Shown piece by piece: positions 1 through 7,986 of a stretch of DNA of 57,477 bases. Under the pieces are notes generated by a model, which was given only the letters and a program-made list of their open reading frames with translations, was not told where the DNA came from and did not search any database. The position numbers were made by a program, and so were the translations under genes. The first letter of the stretch is position 1, and the number at the start of each line of letters is the position of its first letter. The DNA is from an uncultured Clostridium sp. (GTDB lineage Bacteria > Bacillota > Clostridia > TANB77 > CAG-508), in NCBI GenBank assembly GCA_930990555.1, contig CAKNPW010000001.1, positions 99,007 through 156,483 of the forward strand, written 5' to 3'.

Positions 1-318
1 ATATTCTCTAACACAGCTTTCCAAAAATTCTTCTGGTGTATGGTATAATGGATCATCTTCATAATCTATTTCCCATTCCAAGAAAAATCTCATAAGGTAT
101 TTAACTGATTGAAATGTTGCTGATTGACGTTCAAATGCATATTCTATATCATAAAGATAATCTCTTCCTTTGCTCTTTTTTGGAAGTTTTATATTTTTCT
201 TTTTTATTATTTCTTCAACTAATTTTAAAGAAATATCTACAAGCTTTTCATATACAGCATCATATTTTTTTGAATCTAAATCTTTTTGAAAATCTTCTAA
301 TTTTATTTTTTCTTTCAT
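1..318 (-). CDS. Hypothetical protein, 3' end cut by window edge
   Basis: An open frame starts at an ATG at 318 and runs off the window without a stop, giving 106 codons. It begins MKEKIKLEDFQKDLDSKK and continues charged and helical, with a KKKNIKLPKKSKG segment and an acidic stretch near the cut end. A GAGGGG ribosome binding site lies about 7 nt before the ATG, and a -10/-35 pair lies just upstream, so it looks like a real, separately transcribed gene. No signal peptide or membrane segment is visible in the part present. I do not recognise the family; a small helical cytoplasmic protein is all that can be said. Confidence 0.7.
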   Translation of the reverse strand, partial: MKEKIKLEDFQKDLDSKKYDAVYEKLVDISLKLVEEIIKKKNIKLPKKSKGRDYLYDIEYAFERQSATFQSVKYLMRFFLEWEIDYEDDPLYHTPEEFLESCVREY

Positions 319-350
319 ATATGCTTTCCCCTCTATTTAATATATTTTAA

Positions 351-379
351 ATTATATCATATTAAATAATAATTGCCAT
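351..379 (-). promoter_or_regulatory. Promoter of the truncated first gene
   Basis: On the minus strand a perfect -10 TATAAT (356-351) lies 17 bp from a weak -35 ATGGCA (379-374, four of six consensus bases). Three TACAGG hexamers lie immediately upstream at 381-386, 398-403 and 412-417. Confidence 0.5.
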
Positions 380-508
380 ACCTGTAGGCATAAAAATCCT
401 GTAAATGTTAACCTGTATTCTATCTCATAATTATAATTATTTAAAATAATTAATGTACATCAAAAAATTTAATTTTGTTTAGTGAGGCTATAATTTGATA
501 AAATCAAT

Positions 509-545
509 AAAAAGTGTAAGTTTGTATAGATTCCTTACACTTTTT
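509..545 (-). terminator. Intrinsic terminator of the six-gene operon
   Basis: A 12-bp perfect inverted repeat (AAAAAGTGTAAG / CTTACACTTTTT) has a 13-nt loop and ends in a T-run. It lies directly after the stop of the membrane-protein gene at 555. The A and T runs on both sides would let it work in either direction. Confidence 0.8.
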
Positions 546-554
546 ATTAATATC

Positions 555-2495
555 TCATACCCCTATTCTTTTATATCTTTCTACACAGTCACTTATTAAA
601 GTTCCTATTGCTATATAAGAAAATGGTAATACACATATAGCAGTCCTCATCCATTCTGAATTTGTTCCTATAAATGTTGTAACTAAAATCAAAGCATTAA
701 ACCCAAACAATCCCAAGTTTATCCAATTTGGCTTCTTGTATTTTATCCATCTATATATAGCTAAAACTCCTTCTATTAAAATAATATAATATACAGTAGA
801 AATTTTCAAGAAGCTAAAGCTTTGTATAATATTAAGTCCTAAGTTAGTTGTTTCATCTTCTATAACTGGAGTATAGTATGAGGTAAATCCATATACTGAT
901 TCTCTATTTACTGTTTTTAGTATATAAGCTATATATTGAGGTATACTTGCACTTTTAGATTTTTTAACTAATTCTTGCGTTTTTTTGTTACCATATTTTT
1001 CCAGTACTCCTATTGTTGTATCCCACATTTCATTATTATTTTTTAATTTTTCGCTTTCTACATCTTTTATAAACTGTTCATCACCGCTATTTTTATAAAA
1101 GCCTTGATCTATGCATATACACAAATCTTGTCTAACACTTACTTTCGTTATTGAAAATATTTCATGTTGATTGTAAAAAACAATTGCATAACCTAAAGTT
1201 ATTACTATTGTAACAAGCGAAACTAAAATACATTTTAAATCGTTTTTTCTATGTTCTTTATCAAGTATCATTTTTACAAAGAAAAATGCAAATAATACTG
1301 CCATATATCCTATAAATGATGGTCTTAAGAAAGTCATTAGAAAAATCAATATAGCTGATAATATACCATATTTTAAGTTGGATTTTTTTATATAACTAAT
1401 AATAAAATAACAGAAAAACACAGTAGTTGACAATGCTAATGACTCTGTTAATATTGCATTATTCCAACCAATTATTGCTAAATTAACTCCATATAAAAAT
1501 GTTACAATTATCGACAAAAACTCCCAATTTATCAATAATTTTAATGTTTTATATAAATAAATAATTGAAATGAAGCATACAATTATTTGTGCAATGCACA
1601 AGAAGTTTCCCCATAGCACATCTCCACAAATTAATTTAAATACTTTTATTATAATTGGATAAATTGGTACTCGTCCTTGTAGCTCTCCCTTTAATATTTG
1701 CTCTTTAGTATATTCTGTTTCGTAATCTACTGTATCATTAGTTTTAGTATATGGTTCACATTGCTGATAAAATATCATTTGAATAACAAATATTATAAAT
1801 AGTGTTGGTAATATTAATGATTTTTTATTTTTATATAAATAATAACTTGCTATGCAAAACATTATTGATAATATTTCTATTACTACACAAGATATTAGAA
1901 GTCTTGCTACTGAAAGAATATTCATTCTTGTATTACTTGTAACAATATACTTATATAAATCATCTTTAAAAGAATATAAATCTATCTGTTTCTCTGTATC
2001 TCCATCCTTTATTTTTATTACTCCACTATTTTGGTTTTTATCAAATACAACAATTATATTTTTCGCTTTTTTAAAAGATATAACAGCTGGTGATTTTCTT
2101 TGTTCATCATTTAATGGCATTTCCGTATTATCTATAAAAATCTTTTTTATTGGAAGCAATGTTCCATCATCTTGATTTATATAAGAAATTTCTATTGATG
2201 ACTCTGTAAAACTTTTTGTAAAAAAATTAAAATTAATTCCAATTACGAAAATCATTAAAAAAGTAGCGATTACACATATTTTTATATAAGTCTTTTTTTC
2301 AATATTTTTATAATCTATTTTCTTATAAAATAAATAAGAAATAAAATATAGTATGCATATAAAAAATATACCTATCATTAGTATTATACTTGTAGAAAAA
2401 TCCCATATTCTATTAATTAAATATGTAAAATAAATTGCTATAAAAAGTGGCAATATAATAAAAATTGCTTTTTTCATTTTAAGTAATGTACTCAT
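555..2495 (-). CDS. Polytopic membrane protein, GT-C glycosyltransferase-like
   Basis: This 646-aa protein is almost entirely hydrophobic, with roughly a dozen membrane segments. About 110 residues of extracytoplasmic sequence follow the first helices (near 75-190). The layout and short motifs such as RVPIYPIIIKVFKL and NNAILTESLAL resemble GT39/ArnT-type lipid-phosphate-sugar-dependent transferases. The acidic stretch TNDTVDYETEYTKEQ would lie in an external loop, where such enzymes keep their catalytic acid. It is the last gene of the 7102-to-555 operon and starts with GAGGGG 7 nt before the ATG. The GtrB-like transferases upstream would provide the polyprenyl-phosphate sugar donor. Function is inferred from topology and context; a different type of polytopic protein is possible. 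Confidence 0.6.
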   Translation of the reverse strand: MSTLLKMKKAIFIILPLFIAIYFTYLINRIWDFSTSIILMIGIFFICILYFISYLFYKKIDYKNIEKKTYIKICVIATFLMIFVIGINFNFFTKSFTESSIEISYINQDDGTLLPIKKIFIDNTEMPLNDEQRKSPAVISFKKAKNIIVVFDKNQNSGVIKIKDGDTEKQIDLYSFKDDLYKYIVTSNTRMNILSVARLLISCVVIEILSIMFCIASYYLYKNKKSLILPTLFIIFVIQMIFYQQCEPYTKTNDTVDYETEYTKEQILKGELQGRVPIYPIIIKVFKLICGDVLWGNFLCIAQIIVCFISIIYLYKTLKLLINWEFLSIIVTFLYGVNLAIIGWNNAILTESLALSTTVFFCYFIISYIKKSNLKYGILSAILIFLMTFLRPSFIGYMAVLFAFFFVKMILDKEHRKNDLKCILVSLVTIVITLGYAIVFYNQHEIFSITKVSVRQDLCICIDQGFYKNSGDEQFIKDVESEKLKNNNEMWDTTIGVLEKYGNKKTQELVKKSKSASIPQYIAYILKTVNRESVYGFTSYYTPVIEDETTNLGLNIIQSFSFLKISTVYYIILIEGVLAIYRWIKYKKPNWINLGLFGFNALILVTTFIGTNSEWMRTAICVLPFSYIAIGTLISDCVERYKRIGV

Positions 2496-2506
2496 TTTTT
2501 CCCCTC

Positions 2507-3448
2507 TTATTTTGTTATTTTTTCTATTGATTCTATTAAATATTTTTGCTTTTTAAATATCAAATCTATTAAAATAGACAAATATTTTATCATAATTGTT
2601 AATATTGCAAATATTCCAAAAAATGCAAATGATAATAATAACATTGTAGTTGTCCAACCTGCTATTGGCTGTCCACATAAAAATACAACTATTGTATAAA
2701 TTCCTGTTATTATTGCTACTATCATCATAAATAAAGACATGAAAATTGCAACTTTATATGAAACATCTGTAAATAATATTATAGAATCTATAGCTAATCC
2801 TATTCTTGTGTCTTTTATTTCTTTGTTAAGCTTAGTATTAAAATCTTTAACTACATCATATTTAATAACATTTAATTTCAAGCCACAATTGGCATAAATA
2901 GCTTTACGATACGGTATAGTTTTATTCATTGCTTTTACCCTGTTTATAGCTCTTCTGGATAAAATTCTAAAACTTTCTGTATGAATTTGATACATACTAT
3001 TAGAATTTTTATTATATAATTTGTAAAAAATTCTTGATGTTAAACGTTCTTTCTTATTTGCTTTTGCACTTACTATATCAAATCCTTTTAAAGATTCTTG
3101 ATAAACTTTAATAATAGTATCTAAATCATAATCAATATTAATATTGTCAAACTCGTATACAAAATCTCCAATAGCCAAATCTACACCTGCATTCATAGAG
3201 AGTTCTATTCCCTGATAATAACTCATATTTATTATGCTAACAATGGTTCCATTTATATTATCTGCTACTTTTTTTATTTCTTTCACACTATCATCTATTG
3301 AACTATCATTAACACAGATGATTTCATATTTTTCAAAGTTACTATTTAATTTTTCATTTATTTTTTCTAAAAAATTACCTATTTCTTTTTCATTATTATG
3401 TACATATACTACTGCAGATATAAAATTTTTTTCTTTATTACTAATCAT
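2507..3448 (-). CDS. GT2 glycosyltransferase with two C-terminal membrane helices, divergent active site
   Basis: The 313-aa protein has the DPM1/GtrB layout: an N-terminal GT-A fold (SAVVYVHNNEKEIGNF, then ICVNDSSIDDS near 44-54) and two membrane helices near 225-300. The usual IIDADLQDPPE metal-binding motif is replaced by YEFDNINIDYDLD around residues 98-110, and the expected RNFG is NMSYYQG. It may therefore be a divergent transferase or an enzyme that has lost the normal activity. Its start overlaps the stop of the FAD oxidoreductase by one base (TAATG), with GAGGTG upstream, so the two are translationally coupled. The neighbouring 4563-5375 GT2 could be the active partner. Confidence 0.75.
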   Translation of the reverse strand: MISNKEKNFISAVVYVHNNEKEIGNFLEKINEKLNSNFEKYEIICVNDSSIDDSVKEIKKVADNINGTIVSIINMSYYQGIELSMNAGVDLAIGDFVYEFDNINIDYDLDTIIKVYQESLKGFDIVSAKANKKERLTSRIFYKLYNKNSNSMYQIHTESFRILSRRAINRVKAMNKTIPYRKAIYANCGLKLNVIKYDVVKDFNTKLNKEIKDTRIGLAIDSIILFTDVSYKVAIFMSLFMMIVAIITGIYTIVVFLCGQPIAGWTTTMLLLSFAFFGIFAILTIMIKYLSILIDLIFKKQKYLIESIEKITK

Positions 3449-4566
3449 TATTTTAACACCTCATCTAAATCAAATACTGTATTTATTTTTCCAGATAATA
3501 CACTTATAAAAGTTGGATTTGTTGAAAATTGTTTTATAACTGTTGGTCTGGAGTCATCTATTTCAGATGCTTTTAATATTGGTTTCATAGAATACAAAGA
3601 ACCTTCATATTTAAATTCATATTCATCTTTTAAATATTTTTTTGCCAGATTAGACATATAACTCCATGCTGATTTAGGTTTTGCTGGACACTCGTTACAA
3701 TTTCCTAGTTTTTCCTTAGTACAATAGCCATTACTGTTTTTTTGACATTCAAATGTTGGTAATGTATCATAACTTGTTACATGTGGCGTAAATGTTACTG
3801 AAGTTAATGAATGATATCCCGTTTTCCCAAATGGCATTATTGAAAAGAATGGACCATCCATAACAGTAATTCCTATATTTTTTAAATTTTCACTTACACT
3901 ACATAATATAATTTCACATAACTCATATTTTATCTTAAATGGTTCATATCCTAACATATTCAATATTTGGTTTACTGAAGCATAAGTAGCATTTAAAACA
4001 AAGTTGCTTTCATATTCTTCACCATTAGATAATACTATTTCATACATATCTTTTTTCTTATTAATTTTTTTAATATTACTATTAAATTTTATTTCAATAT
4101 TTTCATATTTTGCAATTTCGTTTAAAAAATAATCTCTTAAAATATGTGCATCATAAGTATATTCCCTTGTTAAAAAGCAACCATCACAAAGACCTTCTTT
4201 AAAATATTTTTGTATTGGTAAATCTTCGCATTTAATTTTAGCATTTTTACAAAACTTCTTAAATTGCTCTGCATTTGTCCACGAAAAATTTGTAGATGTT
4301 GCATAAATTTGATCAAATTCTATTAATTCTGAGAAACTATAATCCTTATGAAATCTTTCAAAATATCCAGCAGATTTTATAGCTGTAGAATAAGACCTTG
4401 GATAATGATATCCCATATGAACACGAGCTTGGTTTATATATGTAGCTCTTTTAAAAGCTTCATCTTCCTTTTCTAAAACGATTACATGTTCTCCCTTTTT
4501 TCCACAAAATAGTGCTGCATATAATCCGTAAATTCCTGCTCCAATTATTATCTTGTCATATTTCAT
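3448..4566 (-). CDS. FAD-dependent oxidoreductase (DAO-like) with a Cys4 cluster
   Basis: This 372-aa protein begins with a Rossmann FAD-binding motif, IIGAGIYGLYAALF (residues 7-20), followed by VIVLEKE, where the acidic residue binds the ribose. LNATYASVN near 191-199 resembles the second FAD contact of D-amino-acid-oxidase/GlpD-type enzymes. It carries an unusual cysteine set, C274-x7-C282-x7-C290-x2-C293, and a CDGC at 127-130; these could bind zinc or an Fe-S cluster. The gene overlaps its upstream GT2 by four bases (ATGA) and the downstream GT2 by one base. Its place in a sugar-transfer operon suggests it oxidises a sugar or a lipid-linked glycan intermediate. The substrate is not predictable from sequence alone. 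Confidence 0.75.
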   Translation of the reverse strand: MKYDKIIIGAGIYGLYAALFCGKKGEHVIVLEKEDEAFKRATYINQARVHMGYHYPRSYSTAIKSAGYFERFHKDYSFSELIEFDQIYATSTNFSWTNAEQFKKFCKNAKIKCEDLPIQKYFKEGLCDGCFLTREYTYDAHILRDYFLNEIAKYENIEIKFNSNIKKINKKKDMYEIVLSNGEEYESNFVLNATYASVNQILNMLGYEPFKIKYELCEIILCSVSENLKNIGITVMDGPFFSIMPFGKTGYHSLTSVTFTPHVTSYDTLPTFECQKNSNGYCTKEKLGNCNECPAKPKSAWSYMSNLAKKYLKDEYEFKYEGSLYSMKPILKASEIDDSRPTVIKQFSTNPTFISVLSGKINTVFDLDEVLK

Positions 4567-5375
4567 TTTTTGCTCCCTTCTGACTTTACATCATATTTAT
4601 GAAATAAATTTTTAAATAGTATTTTTAATAATTCACTATTTCCTTTAAAAAAGCTTATTTTTGTTGGTGTTTTTCCCTTTTTAGGATATTCCCTTTTAAC
4701 TGGTATTTCGCAAGTTTTTAAGTGTAACCTATCAGCTTTTACAGATAAATATGCTAATAGTTCGTATGTCATAAAAATATCTCTTAAAGGTTGTACTTCA
4801 GGATGTTCTAAATATTTCTTTGAGTATGCCCTATATGCATTTGTTGTATCTGTATACCATTTTTTTGCTGTTAGAGATATTATTGGAGCATGTATTAGTC
4901 TAACAGAAATATGTCTTATAAGTGGGGTATTTATAGCTTGTCCACCTTTTATAAATCTAGAACCTTGTACAAAATCGTATCCTTCATCTAGTTTTTTTAT
5001 AAAATTAGGTACATCTTCTATACTATCCTTATTATTTCCATCTATCGTAATTATTCCTTCATAACCTCTTTTTAAAGCCCACCATATTCCCATTCTTAGT
5101 TGAGCTCCTTGTTTGCCTGGTCCTTTTTTTACTAAAAGTGTATTTACTCCTAAAGGTTCTAATACTTCTTTTTTAGTAGAACCATCAGTTGAACCAGCAT
5201 CGCAAATAATGATGTCAGCTTTTTCATCTATACTTTCATTTTTTGCTCTCTCTAATTCCTTTTTTATTCTTTCTCCTTCGTTTATAATAGGTATGCAAAT
5301 ACAATATTTGGTTTTTTTGGGCGTATATTCCTCACATTCAAAGTCTGGCACACCTTTAATATTTTGATATAACAT
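4563..5375 (-). CDS. GT2 glycosyltransferase, soluble, DGN-type
   Basis: The 270-aa GT-A-fold protein has CICIPIINEGERIKKELE near 27-44, IICDAGSTDGS as the nucleotide-binding segment and TIDGNNKDS in the place where DPM1-like enzymes have a DAD motif. Like polyprenyl-phosphate-sugar synthases it has GSRFIKGG, but it lacks their C-terminal membrane helices. An AAAGGAG ribosome binding site precedes the ATG. It is the third gene of the operon starting at 7102 and its stop overlaps the FAD oxidoreductase start. A cytoplasmic sugar transferase acting on a lipid carrier or small glycan is likely; donor and acceptor are unknown. Confidence 0.8.
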   Translation of the reverse strand: MLYQNIKGVPDFECEEYTPKKTKYCICIPIINEGERIKKELERAKNESIDEKADIIICDAGSTDGSTKKEVLEPLGVNTLLVKKGPGKQGAQLRMGIWWALKRGYEGIITIDGNNKDSIEDVPNFIKKLDEGYDFVQGSRFIKGGQAINTPLIRHISVRLIHAPIISLTAKKWYTDTTNAYRAYSKKYLEHPEVQPLRDIFMTYELLAYLSVKADRLHLKTCEIPVKREYPKKGKTPTKISFFKGNSELLKILFKNLFHKYDVKSEGSKK

Positions 5376-5388
5376 AATTTCTCCTTTC

Positions 5389-6174
5389 CTATGAAAAGAT
5401 TTCTTCTACATATTTTATAGTTTCTTTAACCTTATCTATATCTCCTATATTTTTCATTTCTATTGAGACATATTTATTATAGTTTAATTTTCTTAAGTTG
5501 TCTGCAAGGATTTTATGTTCTTTTCTTCTTTTAATAATATCTAAATTTGGCTCACTTACATGTATATGATTTACTAAATTTATATTATTAAATATACTTT
5601 CTAAACTTTCCTTATTTTGAATAACTGTACCTATATCTACATTTACCTTTATTCCTTCACTATTTATTTTTTTCACAAAATTAAATGCTTCATCTGTATA
5701 ATTTATAAAATTTGTTCCATAAATAGTTGGATTTGGCTCTAACGCCAGTACTGTTTGTTTTTCTTTTGCATAATTACCTAATGTTCTAAAAAATTCTATT
5801 ACATCATCTTCTTTTTTTCCTTCTGGCATTACTCTATTTTTAGGGCAACCAAATACTAAATTATTACACTTTATGCTATTTGCAAAATCAATTGCTTTTT
5901 TTGTATATTCTATAAATTTTTTAGCATCATCTGAATTAAAAATATTTCCTTTTTTACCATACCAAATAGATTGCATTGAACTAATTTCTAAATCATAGTT
6001 ACTTTCTAAATTTTCTTTCCATTGTTTTGCAGCTTCTATATGAAAATATGGATCTATCTCAAAAATTCTTGTAGGTGCTATTTCTATTCCAGAAAAGTTA
6101 AGCTTAGAAAGATATTCGTACATTTCTATATCTTTTTCCTTGTCCCAAGCTATATTAGATATAGATAATTTCAT
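5389..6174 (-). CDS. Sugar phosphate isomerase/epimerase (xylose-isomerase-like TIM barrel)
   Basis: I start this at the ATG at 6174 (MKLSISNIAWDKEKD), which has AGGGAGG 8 nt upstream. An in-frame codon at 6201 would add nine residues inside the preceding gene. The 261-aa product has the AP-endonuclease-2/xylose-isomerase-like barrel with its metal ligands in order: the Glu of LALEPNP, the Asp of VNVDIGT, the His of NHIHVSEPN and the Glu of VSIEMK. Such enzymes epimerise or isomerise free sugars, sugar phosphates or inosose-like compounds using a divalent metal. Between an NAD-dependent epimerase and a GT2, it probably helps to make the specific sugar that this operon uses. Confidence 0.8.
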   Translation of the reverse strand: MKLSISNIAWDKEKDIEMYEYLSKLNFSGIEIAPTRIFEIDPYFHIEAAKQWKENLESNYDLEISSMQSIWYGKKGNIFNSDDAKKFIEYTKKAIDFANSIKCNNLVFGCPKNRVMPEGKKEDDVIEFFRTLGNYAKEKQTVLALEPNPTIYGTNFINYTDEAFNFVKKINSEGIKVNVDIGTVIQNKESLESIFNNINLVNHIHVSEPNLDIIKRRKEHKILADNLRKLNYNKYVSIEMKNIGDIDKVKETIKYVEEIFS

Positions 6175-6187
6175 ATTATCATCCTCC

Positions 6188-7102
6188 CTATTTTTCAACA
6201 AATTCTTTTATATCTTTTAGTATAAACTCTTTATCAAAAATATATCCATTTTTTCCATTAAATAAAGTATCATGTTTTGTTTTAAAATTATAATTTGGCA
6301 CATCCTTTGGTAATTCATTTATAAATTCTTTATCTTTAATATATTTGTATATCTCAGCTATTGTAACTGGCTCTGTAGCTAAGTTTAATACTTTTATACT
6401 GTTTTCTCTTGCAATTTGAATATGCTTCCATAAATATTTTAAATTATAAAATTGGTATGTTCCTCTGCTATCTGTAAAATTTAGTGCACTAAATCCAATA
6501 TTGTTAAAATAATCTTTTAGAAGTTCCTTTTCTTTTTCAGTTAATTCTTTTACTTTATAAAAACCATTTTCTTGTTTATCATAGTAATTCTTAATAAAAT
6601 CATCTTTTTCTATTAATTCTTTATATTTATCTTCTGATAACATTGATGGAATTATATGAATCAAATCATAAATAAAATTCTTTTTAATATTTTTCCCATA
6701 TAATCCTGGTAAGTGAACAATTAAATGATTTTCTATATTTTCACTTACCCATTTTTCTAAATAATATCTATTATACCCATATGGTTGTAAATTCTCAGTA
6801 TCAATTTTAGAATCTTCATCTACATCAATTGGTTTTTTATAAATATCTATTGTCGAAATTAATACTATTTCTTTTGGGTTAATTTCTTTTATATTATGTA
6901 TAGCATTTTGTATTATTTTAAAATCTTTTTCAGGTTCTTTGTTCGCCAAAAATTTTTGTGCAGGTACTCCTGAATATACTAATAATTCTGGTTTACTTCC
7001 ATATGACTCAGTCACATTTTTAGAATCATATAAACCGTCAAAGTTATGTTTACTTAATATATTAGATCCAACAAAACCTGTATATCCCACTAGTATTTCC
7101 AT
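6188..7102 (-). CDS. NAD-dependent epimerase/dehydratase (extended SDR)
   Basis: The start chosen is the ATG at 7102 (MEILVGYTGFVGSNI), about ten bases after AAGGG; the ATG at 7120 would add six basic residues. The 304-aa product has the glycine-rich GYTGFVG dinucleotide motif at 6-12, a VLISTIDIY strand with the catalytic Ser/Thr, and YYLEK as the catalytic YxxxK. The C-terminal half (TIAEIYKYI) fits sugar-nucleotide epimerases or dehydratases. It is the first gene of a six-gene operon with a consensus promoter about 50 bp upstream. It most likely alters a nucleotide sugar for the transferases downstream; the exact reaction cannot be read from the sequence. Confidence 0.8.
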   Translation of the reverse strand: MEILVGYTGFVGSNILSKHNFDGLYDSKNVTESYGSKPELLVYSGVPAQKFLANKEPEKDFKIIQNAIHNIKEINPKEIVLISTIDIYKKPIDVDEDSKIDTENLQPYGYNRYYLEKWVSENIENHLIVHLPGLYGKNIKKNFIYDLIHIIPSMLSEDKYKELIEKDDFIKNYYDKQENGFYKVKELTEKEKELLKDYFNNIGFSALNFTDSRGTYQFYNLKYLWKHIQIARENSIKVLNLATEPVTIAEIYKYIKDKEFINELPKDVPNYNFKTKHDTLFNGKNGYIFDKEFILKDIKEFVEK

Positions 7103-7150
7103 TTTTATCTTTCCCTTCATTATATAATCTTTTATAACTTTTTCACACTT

Positions 7151-7179
7151 AAAATAGCAAAAAAAGTATTTATTGTCAA
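7151..7179 (-). promoter_or_regulatory. Promoter of the six-gene sugar operon
   Basis: A consensus -35 TTGACA (7179-7174), a 17-bp spacer ending in TGC (extended -10) and -10 TATTTT (7156-7151) lie upstream of the epimerase start at 7102. This separates the operon from the genes at 7222 and above. Confidence 0.8.
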
Positions 7180-7221
7180 TTTAATATAAATTAATTACTC
7201 TTTATTTTTAATTTTAAAATG

Positions 7222-7302
7222 CTATCTTGTAAGAGCTAATACTAAATAAAATAGTCCAATCACTATTAAAATTGCTATTATAACTTTCCAGAAATTTCCC
7301 AT
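7222..7302 (-). CDS. 26-aa single-helix membrane microprotein
   Basis: A 26-codon frame encodes MGNFWKVIIAILIVIGLFYL followed by VLALTR and a TAG stop. It is one hydrophobic helix with a short polar N-terminus and a C-terminal Arg. The AGGAGG ribosome binding site is contained in the last Ile-Gly-Gly codons of the DUF4230 gene, and the ATG lies one base after that gene's TAA. Translational coupling is therefore expected. It is too short for normal gene finders. Function is unknown; a small membrane subunit or regulator of the DUF4230 protein is the obvious idea. The perfect ribosome binding site and clean hydrophobic profile make a chance frame unlikely. Confidence 0.7.
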   Translation of the reverse strand: MGNFWKVIIAILIVIGLFYLVLALTR

Positions 7303-7303
7303 T

Positions 7304-7948
7304 TTATCCTCCTATATATTCATAGTTTACATTATATTCTTTGTATTCATTATTACTTTTTATTAATCCTTCAATTAATGTTTTTGCATTTTCATCAGCA
7401 GAATCAAGAATTCCATTTGCTTCTGCATCTTTTACTGCTTGTTCTTGCATTGTTTTTAATGCATCATTATGCTCTGATAAATCTATCCTTGAAAATAAAC
7501 TTTCAGAATCTAAATATACTTTTAACGAATCTGGATTTAAAGTTGCTTTATATATTTTAGCATGTGGAAGTTTTATCGTAATTTCGCCTTTTTTATTATC
7601 TGCAGTATATGTTATCTGAGAAAAATCTACTGATGCATCTACTTCTACATCATAACTAAATATTTGTCTGCTTTCTGTAAATGGAATATCAAATAATTGG
7701 AAAAATGATCTATTTTCTTTGTTATCTTGAACTACTGTTAAATATCCTGTTTGTGTTACTAACTCGCCAACATCTTCAAGTCCTAATTTAGTTGTTTTAG
7801 TTTGAGATGTAAAAACTGGTCCAAACTTTATTCCTAAAAAGAATACTATACATATACATACCACTAGTATGATTTTTTTAGCTATTTTTGGAAGTGCTGT
7901 TATTTTAAATTTTTTCTCTCTTTTTTCTATATTTTCTTTACCATTCAT
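7304..7948 (-). CDS. DUF4230 membrane-anchored protein
   Basis: The 214-aa protein has a basic N-terminus, one membrane helix near 26-44 (IILVVCICIVFFLGI) and an extracytoplasmic domain. The domain's strand pattern (LVTQTGYLTVVQDN, VEVDASVDFSQITY, GEITIKLPHAKI) matches the DUF4230 family as I know it. DUF4230 proteins are widespread in gut Bacillota and Bacteroidota and have no assigned function. The C-terminal NNEYKEYNVNYEYIGG contains the ribosome binding site of the 26-aa microprotein in its codons. It follows queH at a 38-bp gap, and no terminator separates them. Confidence 0.8.
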   Translation of the reverse strand: MNGKENIEKREKKFKITALPKIAKKIILVVCICIVFFLGIKFGPVFTSQTKTTKLGLEDVGELVTQTGYLTVVQDNKENRSFFQLFDIPFTESRQIFSYDVEVDASVDFSQITYTADNKKGEITIKLPHAKIYKATLNPDSLKVYLDSESLFSRIDLSEHNDALKTMQEQAVKDAEANGILDSADENAKTLIEGLIKSNNEYKEYNVNYEYIGG

Positions 7949-7986
7949 TGATACATTTCTCCTCGTATTGTTTTTACTTACTTTTA

